From NCBI GenBank assembly GCA_013400115.1, contig VXBP01003493.1:124001-188000 (forward strand): a stretch of 64,000 nucleotides of DNA, written 5' to 3'. This document shows positions 10,201 through 23,500 of the stretch, in pieces. A model generated the notes under the pieces. That model was not told the DNA's origin. It saw only the letters and a list, made by a program, of their open reading frames with translations, and searched no databases. Source of the DNA: Rhinopomastus cyanomelas. Its lineage: Eukaryota > Chordata > Aves > Bucerotiformes > Rhinopomastidae. Each line of letters starts with the position of its first letter. The stretch's first letter is position 1. A program made the position numbers and the translations under genes.

Positions 10201-13200
10201 TTTAGTGCAATTGTTGTTTTTGTAGTCAGCGGAACGCAAACTAAATGATCTCTTCAGAATACCTGCAACTTGAAATATAAAACCACTTTCAGTATTTCTG
10301 TTACCTTGTTATTACCTTATTAATTTCCCTTTGGTCCAGTATGTATCAATTCTGCCTTTAGATATGAAGAAAGACAACTTTTGAGAGTCCTCCACTGTTG
10401 GTATTCTACCTCTCCTACAGGTCTTAGTGATGTTACAATTTAGCTGTCAGGGAGCACAAATAGGGGAGGCAAGAAACCTGTGTAAAGGGTTGTGTTTAAT
10501 AACATTAAATACATGCCAATAATATTCATTAAAGATTTTTTTTTTGGGGGGTGCATACTAAAGGGAACTGAGGATTGCTTTTTTTTTTTTGCCTTCAGAA
10601 GTACTAAAACATTTTACTGTAAGCTGGTTTACATTAAATTTTCATTTAATGTAATACCTGGCATTTTTTGTATGAGTAATGAACTTCATACACAGGCTTA
10701 TAACAAACTATTACCTGGAAAGATATGCATATATTTATTAATACACAGCCATAAGAATGGGACTATACTATAATTTCTTGTTTCTTTTAATAAATGCATT
10801 GAATCTTTAAAATGTTGAGACAGAATCACATTTGACTTAATGGTGGGCCTTTGAAAGTAGTACTGTAGTGTATTTTAATGTAGAACTGTGTTTTCATTTC
10901 ATGTGTAATGCCAGTGTTCTGATTCATATATACCCACATCACTTTTCTGCTAGCTTGAAGAGCAACAGATCTTGAGACTACCTGAAGGAAAAAAACTATT
11001 TATGTACAGTGTAGTCTGTAAATTTGGCTCACTTAGTAGCTACTTGAGGATTTGATATATTTAAATGGAACTGCTGTGGTTATAAAGTTTGAATAGAAGC
11101 ATTTTGTGTGGGCAGGGAATCCAACACAAGCTGTCTTTTAATTGCCCCTGCTTTGCAGCCTTTGCAGTTCTGTGGGCTGTCACTGCCTGTACTGCACTGT
11201 GAAGGCATACTAGGGGTTGAAATCCTAACAAGTAGTGGGAGTGCCCCACAAGCCTTGGACTTGGGGTAACTCTTGTAGGGGCCATCCTTGACTGCTGTGG
11301 AAACCTGACCTTGAGGAGACATAAGATCATCTGCAGTTAGCAGGGAGGAAATGGAGTGTGGGATGGTAAAGCTAAGGGGAAGGAAGTAGCAGCATTCTTT
11401 TCACTTGGGGACAGTAAAGGATCTGCATCCAGTAAAGTGCAAAAGGCTTCCAGTTTTCTTAAGTTCTAGCTGCAGAAGTGCTGAAAGCTACTGTACGGTG
11501 TGGTGAGCGTGAATAGTGTAGTAGCAATGCTTAGCAGTAAAGGGGAGCTTACCTTGACAGTCCACAAATGCTGAGATAAAAAAGAGACAGAGGCATGAGG
11601 TACTCCTGCATTTTTAAAGAAAATATAAACCTTTCTTCTTCATGCAAAGATTAACAGAAATGATAGTGGTGTTGGGAGCTCCCTCTTTCATCCCACCTTT
11701 GTGGTTGTCATTACTGAAAAGTGTCTTTCATCTTGGATGAGCAAGAGTGTATTGTAATACAGGGACTGTTTCTCAGATGATGTTGTGAGACTTGCTTGAC
11801 AATAGAGCAACATCAAATTAAATTAAAAGCTTTAGTTGGACTGCTCCTGGGAGGAAATTAGTATTTCTGCAGTTTTGTCCAACTCTCTTGCTCTCCACCA
11901 TAGTACAAACAGTTACGAAAAATGAAAAGTGAAGATCTGAAGATCTCACCTCTCAGAATGCACTTGATATGTGAACATAAGACTTCGTGTAAGAGGGATA
12001 TGAAATTGTCATCCAGAGTAGGAGCCATCTCACTTAATTCAGGTGTCTGCAGTCTGCAAGTGTCTACATCTTACCTAATCATCCACAGTCGTACAGACAT
12101 GAAGATCCAATATTTCCAGACAATGGAGCTGAATGTCATTCCTGTCAACTGGAGTAAGCAAGTTTGGTCAGATGAATTGTGCTGTGTGGATTTCCACTGT
12201 CTAGCATGGCAGCCTAGACAACACTATGCCCATGTAGTCTGATAAATCCTCCCTTAGATGCTGTTAACTATAAGGTTTCATCAGTGTAATGTTGCCCTCT
12301 GGCTCGGCCTTAGAGCTACTGAATATATACTGTGTAATAAGCAGCATGAAGGAACGCACTCTTGGATTATCTAGCTCAGTTATCTTGTATTTCTCAAGAC
12401 TCAAACTAGAATTTTGTCTATTTACATGTCTAAACCACTTCTCTTTGTAGCATAATGCTTATGAGCCTAACTGTTTCATTCCCTAGAGTAAATAAACAAA
12501 AAAAAGCTTTAGAAACAAGCAAGCAGGCTTTTAGAGTTGTTTGAATTTTTGTCTGAATTTTTTTTTTTAATGTTTTTAATTAGTTTTGTATTCCCAAGAG
12601 TTGATTTATTCTGGATTAAGCAGTATTGTCTACTCTTACCTTTGTTTTCTCCTAATGGCTTTTGTGTAGCAATGTGGTAAACCAGACCAAGGAAGTCATG
12701 CAGCTGAAATCTCTTGTATGCACCAGTTCAGTCTTCACCTGGATCACTTTTCCGGTTGGATTCCCTGGGTATTACACAAATGCTCTTGCAGAGGAAAGGG
12801 CTCAGAGGAACTGGTATGGAAAAGCAAGGACTTCACTGCCGCAGTGCCAGTTGTGCAGGATTAATGCTTGTAGAACTGTAAGACGTAGGGCACAATGTTT
12901 AGCAAGTTAAATGCTTCAAAAGTTACTGCTCAGAGGAAATGGCTATTACCTGAAAATGTGATGCCACCCCATTGCTCAAAGAAAGAATTTCTTCAAAATG
13001 CTCATAGTAGATGAAAAGATGATGTTAGAGCAGTGAGTGCTGGCACTGTGGAACCTGGAAATATGTTCTGGCAGATGGTTTGAGATGTTTTCAGCTGTGA
13101 CTCTCTGTCTCTATCAGTACAGTTTTTCATGCCTACCTCAGGTACTCTATACCCTGCATGGTATTTCAACCAGAGCTTCATCCATGCTTTGAGCTGCAGT

Positions 13201-16200
13201 TTACTGTGAAATGTAGTCCTTAAAAGTATTTCCCCTAATTGCAGGGAAATGGGTGAGTTACTACCTGAGTCAAGTCCCAAATAGCTTGAGAGAAAGTAGT
13301 GCGCTTTGGCCTGTTGAAATGCCAAATAAATGTGGAGGGCAGTACTGGGCACTTCCATAGTATTCTGGTAGAGTGACTTTTGTCAGCTGACGGTGAATGT
13401 ACAATTGGGCATCATTAGCGCACTGATATTGTTTGGTCACTCCCCTCTGAACTGTTAGCCAGAGCAATTCCTGCTTTCCTCCAGATAATTGCCTTGCTTT
13501 CCTTAGTGACTGCACTTGTGCATTGATGTCTCCTAGATTAGGGTGTTTGAGAGATAAGCAGTTTTTACTCCTTATGCTACCCTTCTTCCAGTGTCTGTAT
13601 TCACTGTCTCATGTCTTCAAAGGCATGGAGGCCTTTCACTGCAGACTGGCAGAAGAGTCTGTTAGGGAGTGTTCTTGGTTGTTCCTTGTTTCTGTTTGAG
13701 TTCTGCTGGGGAAATAAATGGGTTCAGGAGCTCTAGAAGCAGGACGGACAGTCTGTGGGGGGTGAGGCAGATGAGAACAGGAACATGCCGCTGGGCAGCA
13801 AGGCAATAAACTTGTCCAGGCGCTGTATTGTGTTTGCAGAATGGGTGGCATCAGCTCAAGATGGGAGCAACAGTTACTCTCTTTGCTTCTCTCTGAATTG
13901 TCCTCTGGGCATGTTCTGAAACCTGCTGAGTAGCATGCTGACCTGTACAAATATTAGACTAGTTATGAAAGCTGCTTGTGGTAATAATGTTGACAGACAT
14001 ACTGAAACACAGCAATATACTTGCTCTTTTTTTAACTTTACTGCTAGTACTCTGAGTAGTCTTGCAGCTCAGTTCATTGCAGTGTATAGTGCTGAAGTCA
14101 AGGTCCTATGTGCATGACTTACAGGAGCCAGAAGCACAGGTCTTTTCTTTGAAATAAGATCTTATTTTTTTTGTTCTGAAGAGATCCTGTGTCTGTGAAC
14201 TGTTATTTTTTTTCCTTAGTATTAGAATTTCAGTATGAAGAAGATTGTTTTCTTCAAAGTTAAGATTTCCTTTGTTTTTACAGGATAGTTGTTTAATTCG
14301 TTAGTATGCTGCTAGTTACCACTTTTTAGAGGGAGCTAGAACTTTAAACTTACTCAGTGTAAATATTTTTGTTAGCAGTCTATGTGAAAATTAAAAGTAC
14401 ACATGCTTGAAGCAGCCTATAGCAGCAGGAACAAGAGCTTCTAATGGGATTAATTTCAAGTTTACTTATAGCTGTAAGCTATTGAGTTATAACTGCAGCA
14501 GGCTTTGGAATATTAAGCTAGTAAAGGTACTTTAAAAATCAGTTGTTGAAGAAAGAGAACCTGATATACTGAAAGTCTTGTGGAAAACTGTTCATTTTTC
14601 CAGACGTTTGATTAGATAAATACTTCCTTCTTTAGATCAGATATGAATAGCTGCTTGCTACCTGTGAAGCTTTACCTCAGTGAAAACTTGGCATCCTTTA
14701 GCTATGTTCTCAATCTTGCCAGATATCTTGTTTTAATTAGTAATTTTACCTGTGAGTGTGTAGTTAATCTTTCAGTAACTTTCTTTTTAAAACTTTTTTA
14801 TTTTAAAGCGTGGTTTACTATTGCTGCCAAAATAGCTGAGCAAGCCAGTTCAGCAGATGTTGTGATTAGAAAGGGGATCAAAGCAGTGTCATGCCACGAA
14901 CTAACCTGTACAGAAAAAATTCTCACGTTTTGAGGGGGAGAGGGGCCAGGTAATAGAGACTAGAGCAGTTTTTGTGGTGGTGTTTTAGAAATTATGCCCA
15001 TGTGCAAGTTAATACACGCTTTTAAGTGAATGGTAGGTAGTTTTATAAATCCTTCTGCAGTGAAGAAAAAGACTGCGTGTATGTGCTTAAGATCAAACTT
15101 ATAAGTAAGTGGTAGCCCTGTGGACTCCTTCAGAGCGGTAGGGAATCTTTGCTTACCATGGACGATTGCAAAAAAAAAGAGATGCTTTTTAATATCTGAT
15201 ACATTTAAGTAGTAAGTCTTGCATCAGTTCCCCACTCAGAACGATCAAGTGTCATCTTCCTTTACACCTAGACTAATTGCACAGTGGAAAATATTAAAGT
15301 GCAAATTGTTGTGGCCAAACTCTTTTGGATGTTTCTGCACTCCAGATAGTATTTAATCTTCATGCCTGTGCCTTATGAAATTTAGCATTTCCAGGAAAGT
15401 CTATATTGAACTGGAGAAAGGAAATACTGCCTTACATTTGCTGTGTAATTACGCTGATGTGAGGCAGTTATTGCATACTGTAACTGTGTGCAGTACAACA
15501 TACCGTTGCTTTATGTTGTACTGTCTACTGCTGTAAAGATTGACAGCTAGTAAGGATATACACTAAACTGTCTGTCATAAAAGAGCTTTGGTGTGTGTGG
15601 GTGCTGACTATAAGCAAACAGCATCTGACAGTATTGAGTAGCTAGGCTGATTATTGCTTACTTTTTGTCGTGTCTTTGTGGAGATAGAAAAGTACAGCCT
15701 CAATTATTCTAAATCCTGCTAAAATTCAGAAAAGCCTTTTGCAGGCCAAAGGCTTTGAAGGAAATGCATACATTTCCCAGAAGAAGTGTGTTCTCTTGGC
15801 TCAGTTGTTACTGTTCTAGCATCTTGAAGGTATGATAAAATTTAGTATTAATACAGGGATGTGTCTTCCCCAGAGAAGGAACATTTGTTGCTTGCTCTTG
15901 AGTCATAGAATGAGGAAGATACCTCTACTGTGGTAGAAGATAAGGTCAGAGGTAAAGAGACGGTGCAAGGACCAAGATGATACACTGTGTAGGTCAGGGC
16001 TGGGAAGTGACCCAAAGGCAGACAGGAGTCAGATCTTAATTCATGCCATTCTCACTTTACCAAATTTGCTTATACTCAGTCATGGTAGGTTCTTCATGGA
16101 TCTTCGTGAAATAACTTTTAGATTTAGTTGCCCTTTTCTTGCCATTCCATGCATTTGTGGATTTGCATTTTTTGTGCATTTTTTGTCACGCTTACATGAG

Positions 16201-18057
16201 CATAGAGGGTAAAGCACAGTACAGTGGTGCATCGGCAATCTGGACTTGCTTTCTGCCTTCTGAGAGGGCAGACAGCTCCCAACTGCTACACTGCTGTTCA
16301 AATTTGAGGATTTTGTGTAAGTAGGTGCACAGACCCTTGTTTCCCAAATGGATGGCAAGCTTGATTTCAAGGGGAGGAGTAAATTTTTTAAAAAGCCATG
16401 AAAGCAAGGAGAGAAAAAGGAGAAAAAGTTACAAGTTCTAAAAATCTTCCTTTTCGCTCATGCTCTTCTTTCCCTCACCTTCCCTTATCGACTGAGTTGA
16501 GATTTTTAACTTTATGTCAATCTGCCAGTACACAGCCTACATTTTTAATAGTGGCCATGTAAACAAATTATTTCAAACATACATGCAAGTCTGATGTTGC
16601 TTAATATCATATCATTTAATGGTCTTAAGCAGATGCTGTTGCACAGTCAGTACTTGTTTGTAGTTACAGTGCAGAAAACACCCATTACTTTATTTCAAAG
16701 ACTGAGGCAATGCAGATAAATGTTGATTTTTTTTTTTTTTTAAAAAGTTTGCTGGAAACTAATTGAACTTGTAAATATCATTCTCTATTTTCATATTATA
16801 TTTCATTTTGGATTTTTTTAATTTATTTTAAACCCAGACTGACGATACATGATTTTATGAGATAGCTGTGTATTGCATTCACTAGACCTCTTTGCCTGAG
16901 GGGGAAATAGAAATATTGTCTGTATTATACTACGTATGTTAAACAGAAAAGGGGAGAAGAAGATAACTTAATGCTAGGTCCGTAGATCCTTGTAATGAAT
17001 TATTCAGATACCAGTATGGTTTGGTTTGTTAGGTTTTAGAGTATTTTTCAGCTTTGTAAAGAAAAGAAATACAAAAAGGTAGCTAGTTGTTATATTGATG
17101 GTAGGTTTTATATTCACATCTTTACTTATCTGTGTTATCAGGTTTCCCAGATAAAAATAGTGAGTCAATATGACTACTTTCCTGAGTGACTCAAAACTAT
17201 GAATTTATTGTTAACCAGAATACTCTTCTCCTTACTTCTGGTAGAAAACTGGGATGGATACAGTTGTGGATTGGAGACCTCAATGTTTGTGCACACACGT
17301 GCGGACGTGCACACATGCTTGTCTTGTAAGGCCATATGGTATGAATCAAAGCTTACCTCACAGCAGTAAAACTGTCATGCATTTTCTACCATTTTCAGTT
17401 GTGTGTTATGGCATGATTTTTTGTTCTTTGTGTAACCTACAGTGATTGTCGTTTGTAAGCAGTCATTATTCTATGAAATTAATGTGTTATCCAGGATACT
17501 TGGCCTTGGATTGCTGTGGCTATTTAAATAATGCCAAAAGTTGCATCGTCTTTTCTGCTCACTTGCTTTGTTCAAAGAAGCTTTGGCTTGCAAACATGTA
17601 CAGATGTGTTCTTGTTGGTAGCAATAGGTTTGAAAGGAGCCTTTGCTAGCAGATATAAGGCATTTGAGTTATTTTGGTGTTCAGGATTTTTAAACAGACT
17701 GTTTAATCTGACTTCTGGTTTGTTTTTATCCTGGCAGTTTTCACAGTATTTGCATACTGTTATCAGGAGTTCCCGCAAATTTCCAAGTTTCTTAGAAAAA
17801 GTGGATTTATAAGTCTTAAACCTATATTGCTTAGAATTTTTTTTCTCTCATTCTAGTAGCTCAGGACAGTTGTACCTTCAGTTTGTGATAATGCTGTTGA
17901 TAGTATTAGAAATTAACCTTTCTAAAAACACAAATTTGTACAGCATTAAAGTGGAGATCTGACTTGCTTTCTATCTTTTTATCTGTATCAAGGTAAGTAG
18001 AGGTCCAGAGGTAGTTAAGATAGCCTAAAAATTTTCCAGATGTTCCTCACTCTCATA
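7296..18057. other. Intron 1, proximal single-copy stretch
   Basis: 10.8 kb of AT-rich intron. I see no CR1 tail, exon or RNA gene. There are T-rich and A-rich tracts, including T15 at 16727-16741, and a small CA/GT patch at about 17286-17317. The longest frames (for example 106 codons at 11922-12242) have no recognisable composition or motif. Confidence 0.45.
17289..17315. repeat. Short direct repeat with CACGTG-like cores
   Basis: GTGCACACA occurs at 17289-17297 and 17307-17315, separated by CGTGCGGAC. The patch is alternating purine-pyrimidine, the composition that favours Z-DNA, and contains E-box-like ACGTG cores. Likely a degenerate CA repeat. Confidence 0.5.
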
Positions 18058-18249
18058 GTGAGGGGTTTCTTCCTAAGATCTAATCAAAATCAACCTTAAT
18101 TTAGTTTGGAGACGTTATCCCTTGTCATATCATTAAGAGTCCTTTGTAAAAAGTCTCTATCCAGCTTTCCTGTAGGCTCCTTTCAAGTACTGGAAGGCTG
18201 CTATAAGGTCTCTCCAGAGCCTTATCTTTTTCAGGCTGAGCAAACAGAA
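18058..18249 (-). mobile_element. Outer CR1 LINE, left part (split by nested CR1)
   Basis: Antisense CR1: on the + strand it passes through GTTTGGAGACGTTATCCC, CAAGTACTGGAAGGCTGC and TTTTTCAGGCTGAGCAAAC, then stops. The next segment expected in CR1 (CTCTCCTCATAGGAGAGGTG) reappears at about 19240 after 0.96 kb of another CR1. The two parts are therefore one older element split by a younger one. Confidence 0.85.
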
Positions 18250-19211
18250 GCACGGAATCACTCTGGTTGGAAAAGACCCTTGGGATCATCAAGTCCAACC
18301 ATGAACCCTACTCTACAAATTTCAGCCTTCAACGGTATCTCTCAACATCACATTGAAATGATCTTTAAACACATCCAGGCATGGTGACTCGGTCACCTCA
18401 CTGGACACCCTGTTCTGTGCCTGAGCACTCTTTCGGTGAAAAAAATTTTTCCTAATGTCAAGTCTAAACCTACCCTGTTGTAGTTTGAACGCATTCCCTC
18501 TTATTCTGTGGCTAATTGCTTGTGAGAAGAGACCAGCACCAACCTTTCCAAAATATCTTTTCAGGTAGTTGCAGAGAGTGATGAGGTCTCCTTTCAGCCT
18601 TCTCTTATTTGAACTAAAGAGCACCAGCTCTTTCAATTGCTCCTTATAAGATTTATTCTTCAGGCCCTTCACCAGCTTCATTGCCCTCCTCTGCACTCAG
18701 TCCAGCACCTCAATATCCCTATTGTATTGAGATGCCCAAAACTGTACACAGTACTCAAGATGTGGCCTCACCAGTGCCAAATACAGGGAGCTGATCATCT
18801 CACTGCTCCTGCTTGTTCTGCTATTTCTGTTTCAGGATGCCATTGGCTTTCTTGGCCACACTGCTGGCTCATATTCAGTCACTTGTTGATTAGAACCCCC
18901 AGGTCCCTTTCTGCCAGACGGCTTTCCACACCTCCCCAAGCCTATAGCGTTGCAGGCGGTTGTTGTGGCCAAAGTGCAGGACCTGGCACTTGGCCTTGTT
19001 GAAGCTCATGTCTTTAACATTGGCCCATCACAGAGAGCCTCAGATAGATTGGAGCAGAGCTTCCTTACGCTTGTGCATATCAACACTACCACCTAACCTG
19101 ATGTCATCTGCAGACTTACTAATGATACACTCTGTGTCCTTATTGAGATCATCAATAAAGACATTAAATACTGAGCCCTGAGCAGCACCACTTGTGACAG
19201 GCTGCCAGCTG
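18250..19211 (-). mobile_element. Inner CR1 LINE, antisense, inserted into an older CR1
   Basis: A 0.96 kb CR1 copy, 3' end at left (GGAATCACTCTGGTTGGAAA near 18253). It is 5' truncated at about 19211, inside the reverse-transcriptase part of ORF2. It covers the end of the RT palm, the connection and the C-terminal ORF2 region. It interrupts the outer element at a point where both flanks carry a CAAACAG / CACAACAG-like sequence, possibly a short target duplication. Confidence 0.85.
18322..19205 (-). pseudogene. CR1 ORF2 relic: reverse transcriptase palm to C-terminus
   Basis: On the minus strand the inner CR1 still reads as ORF2. About 19090-19115 encodes SADDIRLGG, the RT catalytic motif with its ADD intact. 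About 18733-18774 encodes LVRPHLEYCVQFWA. About 18322-18696 is an uninterrupted frame with QRRAMKLVKGLKNKSYKEQL and GRFRLDIRKNFF, the conserved ORF2 C-terminus. In-frame stops (for example after IEVLD) and frameshifts break it, and the N-terminal endonuclease and most of the RT fingers are missing through 5' truncation. The copy cannot be active. Confidence 0.85.
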
Positions 19212-19436
19212 TCACAACAGTCCCAGGTTCCTACAATCTCTCCTCATAGGAGAGGTGTTCCAGCCCTCTGAAGATCTTTGGATTCACTCCAACAGTTCTA
19301 TGTCCTTGTTATACTGAGGAGTCCAGAACTGGACACAGTACTCCAGGTGAAGTGTCACAAGAGCAGAGGGAACGAATCGCCTCCCTTGACTTCTGATACA
19401 GCCCAGGATATGGTTGGTCATCTGGGCTGCACAATT
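19212..19436 (-). mobile_element. Outer CR1 LINE, right part
   Basis: Continuation of the element seen at 18058-18249: CTCTCCTCATAGGAGAGGTG, CACTCCAACAGTTCTATGTC, then CCAGAACTGGACACAGTACT and CAGCCCAGGATATGGTTGG, fading near 19436. Same antisense orientation and correct CR1 order relative to the left part. Confidence 0.85.
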
Positions 19437-22165
19437 TCAACCTGTTCTTCCAGTTGCTTGAAATACACTGCATTTCACCTTCTGTCCTCCTTATTCTTCT
19501 CCCAGTTTCTTAATCTGCATCAGAAGTGATTGAGAAGGATTTAGTTGCTCAGAGTTTCCTTGAGAGAAATGCTGTGTCTGTAGGTGGAGTAAGCCACTTA
19601 ACTGACCTGTATTGCCCCACAGGGATATGTGTAAAAGGGTCTGTAGCTGGAACTATTTCTGTGTGCTTTTTCTTACTTCAGTGAAGCTTGGTTAGTTTGG
19701 CAGTCATGGCAGGATTTCATGACCACTAACTGTTGTGGTGTTGGCTAGTTTCTTGTATTCTTGGCACACTACATCCAGATTTAGAGTGTCTGTTGTATTA
19801 GATTTCTACCAACTGAGGATCCTAAACTACAGCTTCTTCAGTGTGGGCTGGTGTAGCAGAACATACAGGAGAACCGCAGGTTGTGTTCCTCTTCTTCACA
19901 CTCAACCCAGCCCTACTGCAGTTTGGTTTTGAGTAACTCCACATCAAGATCATATGGATCTGTGCATTAATGAAAATAAAAAGATTATTTATATCAACGT
20001 TTTGTAAACTCACTTGGGGGAAATAAATAAATCTTACCAGCTTATGTTCAGAACAGTGTCTACTGTGCAGTTGTTTTTGCCTTGCTGTGTGAGCTTGGAA
20101 CAAACGTCTCATTGTTTTGCTTTCAGTCTTTGCAGGCAGCAGATGCTGGACTTGCACAGCCTACAACCACAAACTTCTTGCTTGACTATTACATATCTGT
20201 AAATAGCAGTAGTACATGATGGCACCAAATTGTGACTGGGGTTCTGCTGAGCTGCAACTGTTTTTTTAACTTTTCCATTCATGAGAATTTAAATAGCCAA
20301 AGTCGTTCTTTGCAATGCCTTCTCATGCTGTGAGCTGTGCAGTAGGGAAAGGCAAATGAAGTGGAAACAAAAAAAAGTCATATAAAAATACAAATAGTTG
20401 GAAAAGGAAAAGAGTGGAGAAGTGGAAGCATGAAAGGTACCCATCTGTGTCCTACTCACTTCAGCTGCTTGTTTGAAATCAGTAAGAGGAGGATGTGTCG
20501 AGCCTTATTTGCCAAAGGCTGACATGCTCAGGACTGCTTCAGAGCTACTCTCCTGCAACACTGAGTAGGACCTGGAGGGTAGTTTACTGTTCATTAGTTC
20601 TTGCTGACAGCTTGAAGTTGATGGAAGTGGATACTTTTAGAGGAAATAAATATAGCACAAGGTTATGAAATGATGGAGTAGCAGTTTATCTATCTTTAAA
20701 TCTTAGCTTTCTTACCTGCCTCAGGTTTCCTGCATTAAGGAGGTTTGTATTGCTCAAATATAGGGGCTTGACGTAGTAATACATGATATCTGCATGACAG
20801 CATACTTTCTTCATAGGTGCAGAAGGAGGAGCTAATGGAGATATGGGGAAGGGCATTTATTTGAATAGTTGTAAACATAAGCATGTCTTTTTGTTAATTT
20901 TAGAAAAATTTGAGTCTTATTTTAGTCAAAGATAATCTCTGCTGTGTGGTGCTTGCCCATCAGGTCTTGCAATGCTGAGCTTGGCTCTGATCAAGAAACC
21001 AGTGCATTGTATGCTTAAGTACTGCCTCAGACTCCTCCTTTTTAATAAGAGTGCTCAAGGTTTTATGATGCTGTTTGTCTCTTTCACAGCAGTGCCATTT
21101 GGCTCTGTCCTTGTCCTTCCTCTCTGCATATCTTCTCCCTCTTAAGAAATTGTATTGCTTTCTTCAGTCTTACCCATCATTTCTATATAGGTCATGTCTG
21201 ATTCTACACACTCTTTTAATTCTGATTTTTTTTTTTTTGTCTGTCTGGTCTCAGTCAGCTCCTGGCTACACCATAATTTATTACATGTGACAGATTTGGA
21301 GGAGGAGGAGGTCCTCTGCTCTGTCATGTCTTGGACTATTGTACTGACAGCAGATGATCGTGCTGTGACATTCTTCTGCTTTGGTGTCTTAAAAAGTTTG
21401 AGGGTGGAGTAACTGATGTGCTTTGAAAATTATAAAAGCCAGAGTTGTTTAACAGCTGCCAAACAGCTTTAACACTCTACTCTCTATCTTGGTTTATATT
21501 GTGAGTAAGGAATAAACCTAGTAAGTTTTTTAGAAAAAGAAATTTGGACTGTGTTGTGAACTGATGAGAATCAGATGCTAACTCTTTATTGTGTGCTTCT
21601 TTAAAGAGTTAAAACGTGATAGCAAGAGTGTTAATGTAGCAAGTGTCTTCTGTTCATACGTTTTTAACCCAGCATGAACAGCTGTGGGTGTTTTTAATAA
21701 AAAGACAGGTATTTAATCCTAAGAAATGTACAGGTCTTATGCCAGAATAAGTGCAACTTATGATTTCTGTCTAATTATTTATTTTTATTTATTTGTTTCC
21801 TCAAGGGCTGTTTGTAGTCTTAGGAGCACTATCTTTTGTTAATAGTCTTAAGCTTTTGTGTATTACATAAGCTTCAGGATTCCTTCCTGTAATCTGTGTT
21901 TATTTGACTTTCAGAAAGCTGTTATAGACATCAGTAATAGCCTGTATTTGATTTTTAGGTTACTGAGATTTTTATTTTTAGGCTTTATTCCCCACATCTC
22001 TTCAGTTTAATAGGTCTACTACCTTGTCTCATTTGCTTTCAGCCTGGAGTTGGGATGACTGTTAACTGCAGAACATGGAAAGCAAAGACTTGCTAGCTGA
22101 AAGTAAAGCCTGCTGTCCCATTTCTCCATTCAGGTGTGAAAAGTGATTGCATGTTGTTTTCTGAG
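19437..22165. other. Intron 1 single-copy stretch
   Basis: AT-rich intron without a recognised repeat or exon. A T13 run at 21226-21238 is followed by a GTCTGTCTGG patch. Nothing else stands out. Confidence 0.45.
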
Positions 22166-23500
22166 TGTGGTGGGTTCAAGACCACAATTAAAGATAAAGG
22201 AAAAGAAAACAAAGCAGTTAGGTCTCAGTGAGATCTCAGATAGAATTTGCCAGACAATGGATAGCTTAGGGAAAACGGAAAAGGGTTTATTAGGTCTGTA
22301 TACAGAAAAGAAGAAAAGGTTAAGCAAGTTAGTGCACACAAACTAGAAACTGTGTCATAAATGCCATCACATATGCTGAGAAAAATAAAGTGGGAGATTA
22401 CTATTGTATCAATCCTTGTGGTTTTTTGCATTAGAGACCTGAGGAAAGAACACGTCAGTCAGGTAGAGGTGGATACCACAACCCTGGCTGTTACATGTCA
22501 CCATTGTCATCTGCAGACACCAGTACCGTCAGCTGTCTAGACTGGTGAACTCTTCAATTCTTCTGTGCAGCTTTCTCCAGCAAAATGCTGACTGAGCAGG
22601 CCTGATTCCTAAGCACCTGAACTGCATCCCGCAATGCAGGAGACATGCTTTCAAACAGGACCCAGTCTCTGTCTTCCATGCCCAAGGCTTAAGGATTCTT
22701 GAGTCCTTCTGCTTTCTTCAGCTCAGCACGAAGGAATTCTCAGATGCCTTGCTTAAGGCTCCTTCTTTCCCCAATACTTGAGCATCACCATCTTTTCTCA
22801 GTGGTGGAAATGACAAACAGTCTCTCTTCCTGCTGATCAATGTTTTCAAAGATCGTGGCAACGGCCACATGGCCCCAGCCACGTGCGGGATTCAAGATGG
22901 AGACTGACCGCATGGCCACATCAACAGGGCCCCCTCCAACTCCGCAAACATGGCCACGAGGATTTCATGACCCTCACGTCTCCTTTCTCCTTTTGCCTCA
23001 GCTACAGGGGCAAAGGGAAGACTCCTTCAGCTCACCACGGGTTGCTGAATGGTTGTTCTGTTGCGGTGGGAAGATCGGCACTAAGTTCTTGTTTCTCTGG
23101 TCCACAGTGCCAGCCCAGAACTGGGCTGGGTTGAAGCCAGGGCCGGTCCAAGCCACTGTAAGCCACCCTGTCCCGACTTCCCACCACACCCTGGAAAGGG
23201 CAGGGGGGCAGGGTGCTGGAGCCAAAGCCCCATGCTGGGAGGAAGACCCCAGCTAAACGAGGCAGAGCCATGATCATCAGCCACTTTTATCTTGTCACCT
23301 AGCCCACAACCCTCCAGGGCAGGTACCTGGGATGATTCTCTTAAAGTGAAGTGCACCATTTTCCTCATGAAAGCACAAATATATACATCTCAAAATTCTG
23401 GTAATTTTCAAACTGCAACGCAGAGCGAGTGCATGGTTGCACTTGGTGCTTGTGTGTAGAACAGAGGTGGGGACTCGGTGCCTTGGTGTTGTATTGTGGA
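22166..23500. mobile_element. GC-rich interspersed block, possible LTR-retroelement remnant
   Basis: The block begins with TGTGGTGGGTTC, a start seen in many avian LTRs. From about 22440 to 23300 it turns distinctly GC-rich within an AT-rich intron, with repeated GGCCACATGG/CATGGCCACA words at 22860-22960. On the minus strand there is a TATA-like GATAAAAGTGG near 23290. These features suggest an old LTR element or a composite repeat. I find no gag or pol motif, no paired LTR and no target duplication, so orientation and family are unassigned. It could also be a CpG-decayed island or an unknown repeat. Confidence 0.3.

Noticed and set aside
11922..12242. 106-codon plus-strand frame in intron 1
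   Set aside because: No recognisable domain, and no strong splice sites that would join it to FAM171A1.
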